64,000 nt of DNA from Pseudactinotalea suaedae (GCF_009733815.1 NZ_WNXY01000012.1:1-64000), one strand, 5' to 3'; counted from the first letter of the stretch, positions 26,981-35,982 are shown. Numbers and translations are program-made. Notes: generated by a model not told the origin, from the letters alone.

Positions 26981-27976
26981 CTACGGCACCGGCTCCGTCC
27001 TGATGGACGTGGGCTCACTCCTGCCGCGAAGCACCCCGATCACGACGGCGGCGCCGATGACGAGGACGAGCACGGCGACGAGGGTCCAGGGCACGGCCCA
27101 GGCTCCGCCGTCGAGCCGGATGGGTGAGGCGAGCTCGCCATCGACAGCCTGCGGGACCAGCTCGACGCTCACGTCCGTGTAGCCCACTGACCAAGCCCCG
27201 GGGATCTCGACCACCCTGACGATCTCGCTGCCAGGCAGGATCTCGGCCACGGTCGCCGTGGCCATCACGCTTCCGAGACCGCCGGGGCCGCTGACCGTGA
27301 CCCGCTCGGTGAACACGGTGCGGACGCTGCCCTCGTTGCGGACCGCGTACCGCACGGTTGCGGTCCCCCCAGCGACCGGGTTGAGCTGCGCCGGTTGGCT
27401 GACCGCCAGCTCGTCCGCCGACAGCGCCACGACCTGGTCGCCCGGCACCCGGACGTGGATGCGCGACCCCAGTCGCTGCTCGAGCTGCACGGTGCCGCCG
27501 CCGGAGCTGGTACGCACGGTGACGAGGCCGCCGGTGTGGTCGCCAGGTGCGGCCCCCGCCGGCACGGCGAGCGTGAAGGGGACCTCGGTCGACTCCCCCG
27601 GTGCCAGCGTGATCTCCGAGACGGCGGGGACGACCCACATCCCGACACCGCTCTGGATCTGGCTCAGCGGCAGCAGGTCGAGGACGCCCTGCGGCGTCGT
27701 GTACCCGTCGGCAGCGGCGACGGCGAGCGTGAGCTCGACGTCGCCGGTGTTGACCACGTCGAGGGCGTCCTCGATCGTGGCGCCCGGCTCGAGCCGGTAG
27801 CCGAAGTTCGGCCGGCTCTCGCCGTGCTCGTTGTCGGACGGAGCGACCGACCACGCCGCGTCGAGTGCTGTCGCGGGTGGCGCTGTCACCACGGCGACCG
27901 CGAGCACCGCGAGCACCGCGAGCACGACGCCCGTGCGGGGCCTGGGCGGGGCGGCGGCGGTCGAGTCAGTTCTCAT
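26981..27976 (-). CDS. DUF916/WxL-partner-like cell-surface protein
   Basis: Product of 331 residues. It has a signal peptide (hydrophobic core at about residues 16-34, cleavage near ATA-LDA), a beta-rich region, a C-terminal membrane helix (about 293-315) and a short basic tail. The extracellular part has the pattern of DUF916/WxL-protein peptidoglycan-binding domains: NFGYRLEPGATIEDALDVVN, then ITLAPGESTEVPFTLAVPAGA and GDHTGGLVTVR. Such proteins accompany WxL-domain proteins, and the gene just upstream (28057-29469) ends in a WxL-like module. It is the last gene of the heme operon and probably anchors or displays its partner on peptidoglycan. Confidence 0.7.
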   Translation of the reverse strand: MRTDSTAAAPPRPRTGVVLAVLAVLAVAVVTAPPATALDAAWSVAPSDNEHGESRPNFGYRLEPGATIEDALDVVNTGDVELTLAVAAADGYTTPQGVLDLLPLSQIQSGVGMWVVPAVSEITLAPGESTEVPFTLAVPAGAAPGDHTGGLVTVRTSSGGGTVQLEQRLGSRIHVRVPGDQVVALSADELAVSQPAQLNPVAGGTATVRYAVRNEGSVRTVFTERVTVSGPGGLGSVMATATVAEILPGSEIVRVVEIPGAWSVGYTDVSVELVPQAVDGELASPIRLDGGAWAVPWTLVAVLVLVIGAAVVIGVLRGRSEPTSIRTEPVP

Positions 27977-28056
27977 CGTGCCTCTCTTCGGCAGGTGGCG
28001 GGCGGGCCGGGAGATGCCCCTGCCCGCCCGCCTGATGTGCGCGGTATCTGCGGTCC

Positions 28057-29469
28057 TCAGCCGACCATCGTGAGTGTGATGGTCGAGCTGTACGAGCCGG
28101 GCTCGGTGTCGGCGGGTGCCACGAGGTCCAGCGCCGCGGTGATGGTGGACGACTCGGCGTTGTGCCCCACCAGCCCGATCGCGAGCCGCGCGGCCGTGGC
28201 CAGACCACCGGTCCCCGAGGTGCTGCTGCCCGGGTACGCCCCACCGGGGTTCGACAGCACCTGCGGCGACCAGCCCAGGTACTCGGCGCCGAATCCAGCC
28301 GTGCCCGAGGTGAAGTCGGTCGCATGACCGGTCAGCTCCCAGGCCGGCGCATCCTCACGACTGTCGGTGACGGTGATGGTGGGAAGCATGCCCTCGGCGT
28401 AGAAACGACCGTCGTCGAGCAGTCCCGCCTGACCCAGGTTCACCGATGCGGCGCCCTCGATGCTCCACTCGAGCGCTCCCGGCTCCTCCGGCTCCGTCGG
28501 AGCCTCGGGGACGTCGACACCGACCTCGATGTCACCGGAGCCCTGGCCGGGCTCCCCGGGGTCGGTCGGCTCCTCGCCGTCCTCTCCGAGCACCCAGGCG
28601 ACGCTCATGGGGTTGGCCACCTTGCGCGCATCGACGCTGCCGCCGGATGAGTACCAGTAGGACGACTGCCCGGTCTGGCCCTGGAAGGTCACGAAGTCCT
28701 GCGGGAACGCGCCCCAGGTGGCACCCGTACGAACTTGCGTGGAGGTACCTGCAGGCGCCTCGACCTCGACGCCGAGGTAGTCCGGGGTGTGCTCGAAGCC
28801 GTGCTCGGTGACGTCCACACCGGTGAGCGTGGCGAACGTGATCTCGGTCGGCTCGATGGGGACCCAGATGCTCGGGTCCTCCATCGACGCCTGATAGCCG
28901 CCGGCCGTGACCGTCAGCTCCACCGTGCCGTCCGCGGCCACGCTCAGGTGCGGGTCGGAAGCGGTCCAGTAGGTCATCCCGCCGTAGAACACGACCGTGA
29001 AGTCGCCCTCCCAGCCGATCTCGGCGGTGTTGGACTCGATGTCGACGGTGCCGCTGCCGCCCGCGATCTGGACGATGTTGCCGGTCACGGCTGAGCCGGT
29101 GTTGGCGTTGCCGCCGTCGGGCGTCTGGCACTTGGTGGACCAGGTCGGCTCGACCCAACCACCGTCGGCGGTCGGCTTGAGGATGCTCACGTCGCCGGCG
29201 GTCGTGGCATAGAACCCGTCGGCCTCGGTCCAGAGCCTGGAACCGCCCGCGTTGCCGGCGGCGCCCGCGACGAGGAAGTTGCAGCCGCCGAAGAACGCCC
29301 CACCTCCCGACTCGTCGTTGATGGACCACGCGAACGTGGCGTCGTCCACCGTGGCCGGGGCGGCCGAGGCAGGTGCGGCGAGGGCGATCCCCGCCGCCGC
29401 AAGTGTCAACGCTGCCGTGGTGGCGGCGGCGAGCCGCGCACCCAGCGCTGGTGGTCGGTTGTACTTCAT
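28057..29469 (-). CDS. Exported HtaA-like protein with C-terminal WxL-like domain
   Basis: Product of 470 residues. The start is set at MKYNRPP because an AGGAG motif lies six bases upstream; another ATG is 12 bases earlier. A signal peptide (about residues 10-40) is followed by an HtaA-like region (about 45-305) with FAWSINDESGGGAFFGGCNF, FTVVFYGGMTYW and SSYWYSSGGSVDA segments. A Pro/Glu linker (about 310-345) leads to a C-terminal domain with LPTITVTDSR, the AWELTG W-x-L motif, YLGWSPQ and a terminal GSYSSTITLTM strand, all as in WxL wall-binding domains. It likely holds heme at the cell wall. The domain combination is unusual. Confidence 0.72.
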   Translation of the reverse strand: MKYNRPPALGARLAAATTAALTLAAAGIALAAPASAAPATVDDATFAWSINDESGGGAFFGGCNFLVAGAAGNAGGSRLWTEADGFYATTAGDVSILKPTADGGWVEPTWSTKCQTPDGGNANTGSAVTGNIVQIAGGSGTVDIESNTAEIGWEGDFTVVFYGGMTYWTASDPHLSVAADGTVELTVTAGGYQASMEDPSIWVPIEPTEITFATLTGVDVTEHGFEHTPDYLGVEVEAPAGTSTQVRTGATWGAFPQDFVTFQGQTGQSSYWYSSGGSVDARKVANPMSVAWVLGEDGEEPTDPGEPGQGSGDIEVGVDVPEAPTEPEEPGALEWSIEGAASVNLGQAGLLDDGRFYAEGMLPTITVTDSREDAPAWELTGHATDFTSGTAGFGAEYLGWSPQVLSNPGGAYPGSSTSGTGGLATAARLAIGLVGHNAESSTITAALDLVAPADTEPGSYSSTITLTMVG

Positions 29470-29544
29470 CGTTCTCCTCATGGTGGTGTGAACAGGAATT
29501 GCCGCGTTCTGGTGCGGGTCAGCTGCCCGCGGTTCGTGGACGAC

Positions 29545-30840
29545 TCAGGGGGAGCTGAAGGGCAGCACCAGCCACCCGCTCCGGAAGCCGACCAGCGCGA
29601 TGCTGCTGAGCCCGAGCACGCCGGCGACACCCAGCGGCAGCAAGTCGTTGGAGGTGGCGGGAGCGGCAGACGGGATCAGCCCCGGTGCCAGCCAGGTCGG
29701 GGCGCTCACCAGCTGACCGGTCGGGGCCTGCAGCGTGGGCTCGTCGGCCAGCACCGGGGGCGTCGAGATACCGCTCGGCGGGACGCCGCCGGCCCCTGCG
29801 CCGCTCGAGCCGGGGAACCCGTCGGCGGTGCCCGGCGCCGGTGCCCCGCCCGCGGACGGCTCCGGCGTCGAGGGCGGGGGCGGCGTCGACGGCAGCGGGG
29901 TCGATGCCTCGTAGCTGACCCACATCGTCGTCGGCGTCTTCGCACTGTCGCGCAGCCCGCCCGAGGTGTACCAGTAGGCAGCCTGGCCCGTGCGGACCTG
30001 CGCGTCGACGAACTCCTGCGGGAACGACCCCCAGCCCTCGACGTCCCTGCGCTGCGGCTGCACCGAGTCGGGGACCTGCACCTGGACGCCGTCGAAGACC
30101 GGCACGGTCGCCATCCCGGTCTCGCCGAGCTCGACCCCGGACAGCGTGGCGATCACGACGTCGGGAACCGGGCTCAGCCGCTCCCAACGGGTCAGATCGT
30201 CCATCGAGGTGCCATAGCCGCCGATCGTGGCGGTCAGAGTGCCGGTGCCGTCGGGCTCGATGACCAGCATCGGGTCGGTGAGCCACCAGTAGGTGAGCCC
30301 GCCGTAGAACACGACCGTGACAGATCCGCGCCACTGGATCCGCGCCGTGCCCGCATCCAGGTCGACGGTCCCTTCACCGCCGTCGATCACCGCGACCACG
30401 CCGGTGCCCAGGTCACCGCCGTCGCTGGTGACCGTACGACCGGTGCCGTCCTGGCAGCGGTCGGGCCAGGTGAGATCCTGCCAGCCGCCGTCGGCGTCGG
30501 GCTTCTCGATGCGAACTGCGCCGTCCCGCGTGCGGAAGAGGGCACCCGGACCCGTCGCGTCCGCATCACTCCATACGCGGGCGCCGCCCGCGTCACCGGC
30601 GGCGCCGGCGGAGAGGAAGTTGCAGCCGCCGAAGAACGCCCCCGACCCGGTCTCGGCGTTCAGACCCCACCTCAGCTGCGCATCCGTGACCCGGAGCTCG
30701 CTGTCGCCGTCGGGGATGTCGACGACGACGGTGACGCCATCGGCTGCCGCTGCTCCCGCGAGCGCGAGCACGGGCCCGAGTGCGAGCACCGCAGCGGCGA
30801 GCGCGCGCAGCCCGGCTCGGGCCGCGGTCCGGGCGGTCAC
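29545..30840 (-). CDS. HtaA-like surface protein with C-terminal membrane anchor
   Basis: Product of 431 residues from a GTG that overlaps the preceding stop by four bases. It has a signal peptide (to about residue 34), then an HtaA-like region similar to the neighbour at 28057-29469 (GSGAFFGGCNF, TVVFYGGLTYWW and AAYWYTSGGLRDS blocks are shared), so the two genes look like duplicates. A long Pro/Ser/Gly-rich stalk (about 315-385) leads to a C-terminal hydrophobic helix (about 398-418). HtaA proteins of corynebacteria bind heme at the surface and pass it inward. This copy appears membrane-tethered. Confidence 0.72.
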   Translation of the reverse strand: MTARTAARAGLRALAAAVLALGPVLALAGAAAADGVTVVVDIPDGDSELRVTDAQLRWGLNAETGSGAFFGGCNFLSAGAAGDAGGARVWSDADATGPGALFRTRDGAVRIEKPDADGGWQDLTWPDRCQDGTGRTVTSDGGDLGTGVVAVIDGGEGTVDLDAGTARIQWRGSVTVVFYGGLTYWWLTDPMLVIEPDGTGTLTATIGGYGTSMDDLTRWERLSPVPDVVIATLSGVELGETGMATVPVFDGVQVQVPDSVQPQRRDVEGWGSFPQEFVDAQVRTGQAAYWYTSGGLRDSAKTPTTMWVSYEASTPLPSTPPPPSTPEPSAGGAPAPGTADGFPGSSGAGAGGVPPSGISTPPVLADEPTLQAPTGQLVSAPTWLAPGLIPSAAPATSNDLLPLGVAGVLGLSSIALVGFRSGWLVLPFSSP

Positions 30841-32060
30841 GCGTCGACCCGCTCAGGCGCCGAGCGGCGCTCCGGGACTGCTGGGAGCACGGCCGTCTGC
30901 TCCTCCTCGGGTGCGGCGTGCGCGGCGGCAGCCTGCGTCTCTGGCACGGATCGGGCAGCACGACGGCCCCTGCGTCTGCGGATCAGCCCGTTCACGAACG
31001 AGCTGAGCACCAGCACTGCGAGCACCAGCCCGGTGACGAGCACGGCGATCACCGGCCAGGTCAGCTGGTCGCCGTCGTCCGCGGCGATGCCGAACGCCGA
31101 GGGGTCCGCCATCACCGAGATCGTCGCCTCCGCGACCTGGCCGGAGCCCGCCCCGGCGATCGTGAGCACGTGCGTGCCCGGCCGCAGGTCGGGTGGCAGC
31201 GTCACCGCGCCGGCGACCTCCCCGAACTCACCCGCGAGCAGCGGCCCGGCGCCGGTCTCGCCCGCACCCAGCACCGCGACGACCTGCTCCCCGGGCTGGA
31301 ACCCGGTCCCGGTGAAAGTCAGCACCCGGCCCGCGATGATCGTCGACTGCTCCAGGCCGATCGTCGCCGGTTCCGACAAGGATGCGGTGGCGCCGTCGGC
31401 GCTCTCCTCGGTGTCGTCGGTGTCCTCGACCGGCGCCGGGTCGCTTCCTGGCGCCTGCTCGTCCCGCACCGTTGCGACGCCCCCCGACCTGGGTGAGATG
31501 AACTCGACCGGTGTGAAGGTCTCGTTGTTCGCGTTGGCGACGCCGTGGGCGCCGATCGTGATCAGGCCGCACGTGACCTCGCGGCAATCGACGGTGCGCA
31601 TCCCGCCGTCGCGATCGACCGCCTGGAACGTCGGGCCGGGCACGACCATCGTGAGGTCCCAGCTGCCGTCGGCGCGAACCTCGCCACCGTTGGCGGCGGC
31701 CGCCGTCCCGGATCCCGGGAACGTCACGAAGCGCTGGTAGCCGGCGTTGTCCTTGGCCTCGGAGTCGGGGACGTACAGGTAGTCGACGCCGGTGCGACCA
31801 CCCTCGCTCGGTCGCCACGAGCTCGACGGCTCGACCCAACCGAAGAACACGTAGATGCCACCGAACCCGCCCTGGACCGACTGGAACCCGCTCCCGCTCA
31901 CGGAGATCGTCGTCGGTCCCTCCAGGCTGGCGAGGGCGGATCCCAGGTCTGAGGCGATGCTCACCCGTGCGGCCGCCTGGGCCGGGGTGCCGACGCCGCT
32001 GACGGCGGTGGCGGCCAGCAGGCCTGCAGCGAGCAGGGAGGCGAGGCGGGCGCGGGTCAT
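30837..32060 (-). CDS. Heme-locus surface protein with membrane anchor, family not recognised
   Basis: Product of 407 residues, starting within a 4-bp overlap with hmuV. It has a signal peptide (residues 1-29) and a beta-rich domain with GGIYVFFGWVEPSSSW and a paired-cysteine segment VDCREVTCGLITIGAHG (about residue 160), which resembles the end of HtaA-associated domains. An acidic linker precedes a second Ig/TIG-like domain (about 235-320), a membrane helix (about 340-362) and an Arg-rich cytoplasmic tail. I cannot name the family. Position between hmuV and the HtaA-like genes suggests a role in heme capture or relay. Confidence 0.65.
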   Translation of the reverse strand: MTRARLASLLAAGLLAATAVSGVGTPAQAAARVSIASDLGSALASLEGPTTISVSGSGFQSVQGGFGGIYVFFGWVEPSSSWRPSEGGRTGVDYLYVPDSEAKDNAGYQRFVTFPGSGTAAAANGGEVRADGSWDLTMVVPGPTFQAVDRDGGMRTVDCREVTCGLITIGAHGVANANNETFTPVEFISPRSGGVATVRDEQAPGSDPAPVEDTDDTEESADGATASLSEPATIGLEQSTIIAGRVLTFTGTGFQPGEQVVAVLGAGETGAGPLLAGEFGEVAGAVTLPPDLRPGTHVLTIAGAGSGQVAEATISVMADPSAFGIAADDGDQLTWPVIAVLVTGLVLAVLVLSSFVNGLIRRRRGRRAARSVPETQAAAAHAAPEEEQTAVLPAVPERRSAPERVDA

Positions 32061-32914
32061 CGGTACAGCTCCTTGGCACGAGGACGCGCTGGGATCACCA
32101 GCGGACCAGAGGGATGGTCGAGCACCTCGACCGGGTGGCCGTAGACGTCACCGAGCAGCTGGGCGTCGCACACCTGGCGCGCGGGTCCGTCGGCGCGCAC
32201 GGCGCCGCGGTCCAGCAGCACCAGGCGGTCGGCGTAGGCGGCGGCGAGGGACAGGTCGTGCAGCACGACGACAACAGCGGCGCCCTCGTGAGCGCATACC
32301 CGGGCACGCACGAGCGTGGCCTCCTGATGGCGGATGTCGAGGGCCGCGGTCGGCTCGTCGAGCAGGATCACGGGGGTGCGCTGAGCGAGCACACGCGCGA
32401 ACGAGGTCCTCGCCTTCTCACCGCCGGACAGCGTCGGGAAGCTCTGCTCGGCGAGGTCGCGTACGTCGGTCGCGGCCATCGCCTCCTCGACGACCAGGTC
32501 GTCATCCCGAGCCGCTGAGGTGCGTCGCCACGGAGCGCGCCCCATCTCGACGACCTCACGAGTGGCGAACGCGAACGCGAGGCGGTTCTCCTGCATCTGG
32601 ACGCTGCGCTGCTGCGCGAGCCTGGCAGCGGGGATCGAGGCAAGGGGGACGCCGTCGAGATCCACGCTTCCGCTCGCCGGGGCGAGGTCGCCGGAGAGCA
32701 CACCGAGCAGGCTGGACTTTCCCGCGCCGTTCGGTCCGACCAGCACGACCAGCTCACCCGGCCCGACGACGACGCTGACGTCGTCGAGCACTCGGCGGCC
32801 GCCCAGCTCGAGGCTCACCCCGGCAGCGGACAGCCCGAGCACACGGTCGCGAGCTGACCGGTCGGCCACCGTCGTTCCGGGATCTGCAGGGACCGTCAAC
32901 CCCGTCATGCCCAT
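32057..32914 (-). CDS. hmuV: Heme ABC transporter ATP-binding protein
   Basis: Product of 285 residues. Walker A GPNGAGKSS (about residue 58), Q-loop in RSVQMQENR, signature LSGGEKARTSFARVLAQ, Walker B VILLDEPTAALD and the H-loop histidine (VVLHDLSLAA) are all intact. FecE/HmuV-type siderophore and heme importer ATPase. The start is MGMTG, three overlapping bases into the hmuU end region; an alternative ATG is two codons later. It powers heme import with HmuU. Confidence 0.92.
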   Translation of the reverse strand: MGMTGLTVPADPGTTVADRSARDRVLGLSAAGVSLELGGRRVLDDVSVVVGPGELVVLVGPNGAGKSSLLGVLSGDLAPASGSVDLDGVPLASIPAARLAQQRSVQMQENRLAFAFATREVVEMGRAPWRRTSAARDDDLVVEEAMAATDVRDLAEQSFPTLSGGEKARTSFARVLAQRTPVILLDEPTAALDIRHQEATLVRARVCAHEGAAVVVVLHDLSLAAAYADRLVLLDRGAVRADGPARQVCDAQLLGDVYGHPVEVLDHPSGPLVIPARPRAKELYR

Positions 32915-34011
32915 GCCCCCGACCGCCGGCCGCGCCGGATCAGGTAGAAGAAGAACGGGCCTCCGACGAGCGCGGTCAGCATCCCGATCGGCAGATCGGC
33001 GTACGGCACCATCGTGCGAGCGCCCAGGTCCGCGGCGAGCAGCAGCACGGCACCGCCGAGCATGCTGGCCGGTACGAGCGTGCGGTGACCGGGCCCGACG
33101 ATCATGCGCAGCAGGTGCGGCACGACCAGACCGACGAAGGCGATGATTCCGCAGAAGGCCACCGCAGCCCCCGTGAGGATCGCCACCAGCACCACGGTGC
33201 CGGAGCGCAGTCGCTCGACGTCGACACCCAGGTGACGCGCAGCTCGGTCACCGAGCGACATCAGGTCGAGCTGCCGGGCGAACGCGAGTGCGAGCACGGA
33301 CCCGATGACGCACGCGGGCAGCACGGCGAGCACGTGCTGCCAGCGGGTGCCGTTGAGTGAGCCGAGCTGCCAGAACACGATCTCCTCGCGCGCGGCGGTG
33401 TCGCCCAGGAACGTCATCAGCGCGATCCCGGCGCCGCAGAACGCGTTGACCGCGACGCCGGTCAGGATCAGCGTGACAGCCTCGGTGCGACCGCCGTGGC
33501 GAGCGGTCCGGTAGGCGACTGCGGTGGCGGCGAGCGCACCGACAAACGCGCATGCGACCACGGTCCACTCGCCGAAGAAGTTCAGGCCGAGCACGATGAC
33601 GGTGCAGGCGCCGAGCGCCGCGCCCGAGCTGACGCCGATGACACCGGGCTCGGCGAGCGGGTTGCCGAAGACGCCCTGCATGAGGACGCCGCCGACACCC
33701 AGGCAAGCGCCCACGAGCAGCGCCAGCGCCACGCGGGGGAACCGGATCAGCCAGAGCGCGCTCTCGGCGTTCTCGGCCAACGGGCTGGGACCGGGCAGCA
33801 CCTGCAGGCGGTGCAGCACCGAGGCGAGCACGTCGCCGGGTGCGATCGCAAGCTGGCCCATGCCGACCGAGACGAGTGTGAGCGCGGTGCCGAGCGCGAG
33901 CAGCACGAGCACCACGCCGGTGGTGCGGGCGGTGCCGCGGCGCTGCCGCTCGCGCGGGACCTCGGCGCGCGCCGGTGCGTCAGGGGTGGCGGTGGTGGTG
34001 TCGGGCGTCAT
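32905..34011 (-). CDS. hmuU: Heme ABC transporter permease
   Basis: Product of 368 residues, FecCD family, with about ten membrane segments beginning near residue 30. The family motif GVLMQGVFGNPLAEPGVIGVSSGAALGA is clear near residue 108, and GIIAFVGLVVPHLLRMIVGPGHR near residue 290 is the ATPase-coupling region. The N-terminal 25 residues are polar and basic. It overlaps hmuT by four bases and hmuV by ten, as expected in a tightly coupled transporter operon. Confidence 0.92.
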   Translation of the reverse strand: MTPDTTTATPDAPARAEVPRERQRRGTARTTGVVLVLLALGTALTLVSVGMGQLAIAPGDVLASVLHRLQVLPGPSPLAENAESALWLIRFPRVALALLVGACLGVGGVLMQGVFGNPLAEPGVIGVSSGAALGACTVIVLGLNFFGEWTVVACAFVGALAATAVAYRTARHGGRTEAVTLILTGVAVNAFCGAGIALMTFLGDTAAREEIVFWQLGSLNGTRWQHVLAVLPACVIGSVLALAFARQLDLMSLGDRAARHLGVDVERLRSGTVVLVAILTGAAVAFCGIIAFVGLVVPHLLRMIVGPGHRTLVPASMLGGAVLLLAADLGARTMVPYADLPIGMLTALVGGPFFFYLIRRGRRSGAWA

Positions 34012-35093
34012 GCGGCGTCCGGTGCGTAGATCGCGACTGCGAGCGCCTCGAGCACCTGGGCGGCGTTGGAGCCGAAGCTGAGGATCTCGGTGTCGGCCAT
34101 GTCGACGACGCGGCGGTGCTGGCCTGCCGGAGTGATGGCGAGGGCCGGGACTCGTTCCAGCAGGCCGTCGACTCCCTCGACCGAGCTCAGCCCTCCGCTC
34201 ATCATGAGGATCAGGTCCGGGTCCGCGGCCACCAGGCCCTCGTCATTGAGCGGCCGCATGCCGTCCCAGCCGATCTCTGTGGCGACGTCGATACCGCCCA
34301 GCGCTGTGATCAGGGAGTCCGTCCCTGAGCCGGTGCCGAACATGTAGTAGATGCCCGACTGGCCGCGCACGTAGAGGAAGACCATGCGCAGCCGCGCGTC
34401 GCCGGTCGGCGCGATCGCGGCGATCTGCTCGATCATCTCCTCGACGGCGGTCGTGGTGCGCTCGGCGAGCTTCTCTCCCTCGGCGGGCACCCCGAGCGCG
34501 GCGGCGACCTGCCGGATCAGGTCTCCGGCGGTATCCAGCGAGCGGTGCGAGTCGACGACCACGACCGGGATCCCGGCGTCGCGCATCTGGAGCATGACGT
34601 CCCACGGACCGAGGCTGGTGTCGGTGATGATCACCGTCGGCGAGAGCTCGAGGATGGCCTCGCCGTTGAGGTCGTGGCCGTTCGCGGTCACGAGCGGGAG
34701 GTCGGCGGCTTCGGCGAAGCCCGAGGACGCGTCCCGGCCGACGACGTGCTTGCCCAGACCGAGCTCGAACACCGTCCGCGCGGTCGTGCCGTAGAGGTCG
34801 AGCGCCAGGATGCGCGAGACATCGTGCACCGTGACCTCGCTGCCCTGCGCGTCGGTGACGGTGACCGGGAGCTCTGGCTGGGGGCCGTCCGCGACCGGCG
34901 AGATGCTGGTGTCGCCGAGCACCGCCGTCGACTCCCCGACATGGCTGAGGGGATCGGTGAGCGGCTCGACCTCGGCGAGGGCAGGGCCCCCGTCGGGCGC
35001 CTGGGAGGTGGAACTTGCGAGGCCGCCGCAGCCGGCGAGCACGAGAGCCAGGCCCAGCACGGCGAGAAGGACGGCGGGACGACGCGAGGACAT
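34008..35093 (-). CDS. hmuT: Heme-binding lipoprotein of the ABC importer
   Basis: Product of 361 residues. The N-terminus is a lipoprotein signal with lipobox LAGC (cysteine at about residue 22). The rest is a class III periplasmic-type binding protein: RILALDLYGT, HVVGRDASSGF, VIITDTSLGPWDV and a YVRGQSGIYYMFGTGSGTDSLITALGG block. HmuT proteins bind heme with axial His/Tyr ligands and deliver it to HmuUV. I would look for those ligands among the Tyr and His residues, but have not assigned them. It lies 85 bp downstream of hmuO. Confidence 0.9.
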   Translation of the reverse strand: MSSRRPAVLLAVLGLALVLAGCGGLASSTSQAPDGGPALAEVEPLTDPLSHVGESTAVLGDTSISPVADGPQPELPVTVTDAQGSEVTVHDVSRILALDLYGTTARTVFELGLGKHVVGRDASSGFAEAADLPLVTANGHDLNGEAILELSPTVIITDTSLGPWDVMLQMRDAGIPVVVVDSHRSLDTAGDLIRQVAAALGVPAEGEKLAERTTTAVEEMIEQIAAIAPTGDARLRMVFLYVRGQSGIYYMFGTGSGTDSLITALGGIDVATEIGWDGMRPLNDEGLVAADPDLILMMSGGLSSVEGVDGLLERVPALAITPAGQHRRVVDMADTEILSFGSNAAQVLEALAVAIYAPDAA

Positions 35094-35178
35094 GGGGCTC
35101 CAGCGGAGGACGAGAGAGCGGGCAGAGCAGGATGGCGCCCCGCCCGGCGCGGCACCGGGCGGGGCAGTCTGGGGGCCG

Positions 35179-35844
35179 TCAGCCGAGCGCGGCGAAGATC
35201 GCGGCGTTCATCGCGAACGCACGCTCGGCCTCGGCGACCACCTCGCCACGTTCGACCGGACCCCATGGGGCGGTGTCCAGGGCGCGTCGGTAGTCGTCCT
35301 TGAAGAGTTTCGGCTTGGGGATGCCGTCGAAACGGTAGAAGAGCAGTCCCGGTTCGCCCTCGCGCAGCCCGTAGTGCTGCGCGACCCGGCGCGCGATGGC
35401 CAGCCCGCCCGAGAGGTCGCCCAGGTAGCGCGTGTAGTGGTGCCCGACGAACGCCGGCGTGCTGCCGGAGACGCTAGCGACGTGCTCGGCGTAGGCACGG
35501 GCGGCGGGGAGCACCGGCTCTGCGGTGCGCCAGTCCGGTCCGATCAGCGTGGCCAGGTCGTGCTCGAGAACAGCCAGCCGGTGCAGGCGCGGGTCGTCGA
35601 AGCGATCGCGCACCGAGTCGTTTGCGCTCGAGCACTCCATCGCCTCGTAGACCGGATACAGCTGGGCCATCAGGCGCGCGAAGGCGGCGGCGTCGAGCTC
35701 ACCGGCCAGCAGCCGATCGACGAAGCTCGAAGATTCCGCAGCGGTGTGAGCTCGCTGGGTGCTCTCACGTAGGACTTGTGAGAAGGGCATCTCGTCGGTG
35801 CTGAGCGCCGACGAGGCGTGCAGGGGCGGCAGGGTGGTGGTCAC
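35179..35844 (-). CDS. hmuO: Heme oxygenase (biliverdin-producing)
   Basis: Product of 221 residues from a GTG preceded by GAGGA. The proximal heme ligand is predicted as His33 in TQRAHTAAE. The distal helix motif GDLSGGLAIARR (about residue 143) provides the flexible glycines over the heme. A GIPKPKLFKDDYRRALD segment near the C-terminus is also typical. It opens imported heme to release iron. As first gene of the heme operon, it lies behind an IdeR-type box, so expression should rise when iron is scarce. Confidence 0.95.
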   Translation of the reverse strand: MTTTLPPLHASSALSTDEMPFSQVLRESTQRAHTAAESSSFVDRLLAGELDAAAFARLMAQLYPVYEAMECSSANDSVRDRFDDPRLHRLAVLEHDLATLIGPDWRTAEPVLPAARAYAEHVASVSGSTPAFVGHHYTRYLGDLSGGLAIARRVAQHYGLREGEPGLLFYRFDGIPKPKLFKDDYRRALDTAPWGPVERGEVVAEAERAFAMNAAIFAALG

Positions 35845-35871
35845 GGGGTCCTCGGAGCGACGGATTCGGCA

Positions 35872-35918
35872 CCGGCCCGAGCGGGCCGGCTGGAGTCATT
35901 GCTGGTCCTGGGACCAGC
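35872..35918 (-). promoter_or_regulatory. Two strong hairpins in the hmuO 5' leader
   Basis: On the transcript, GCTGGTCC-tg-GGACCAGC (35901-35918) is followed by CCGGCCCG-ag-CGGGCCGG (35872-35889); both have perfect 8-base arms and near-minimal loops. They lie between the IdeR box and the hmuO start. They may be terminators of transcription entering from the IS side or part of a leader control element. Confidence 0.45.
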
Positions 35919-35963
35919 CGTTGCACCGGACCGGAAGCTGCCGCGTTAATAGCCCCGATCGGC

Positions 35964-35982
35964 TGAGGTGAGCCTAACCTTA
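35964..35982 (-). promoter_or_regulatory. DtxR/IdeR iron box of the heme operon
   Basis: A 19-bp palindrome-like site (TGAGGTGAGCCTAACCTTA) matches the DtxR/IdeR consensus at 15 of 19 positions by my count. It lies 120 bases upstream of hmuO. Iron-loaded IdeR/DtxR would be expected to repress the operon. Confidence 0.8.
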
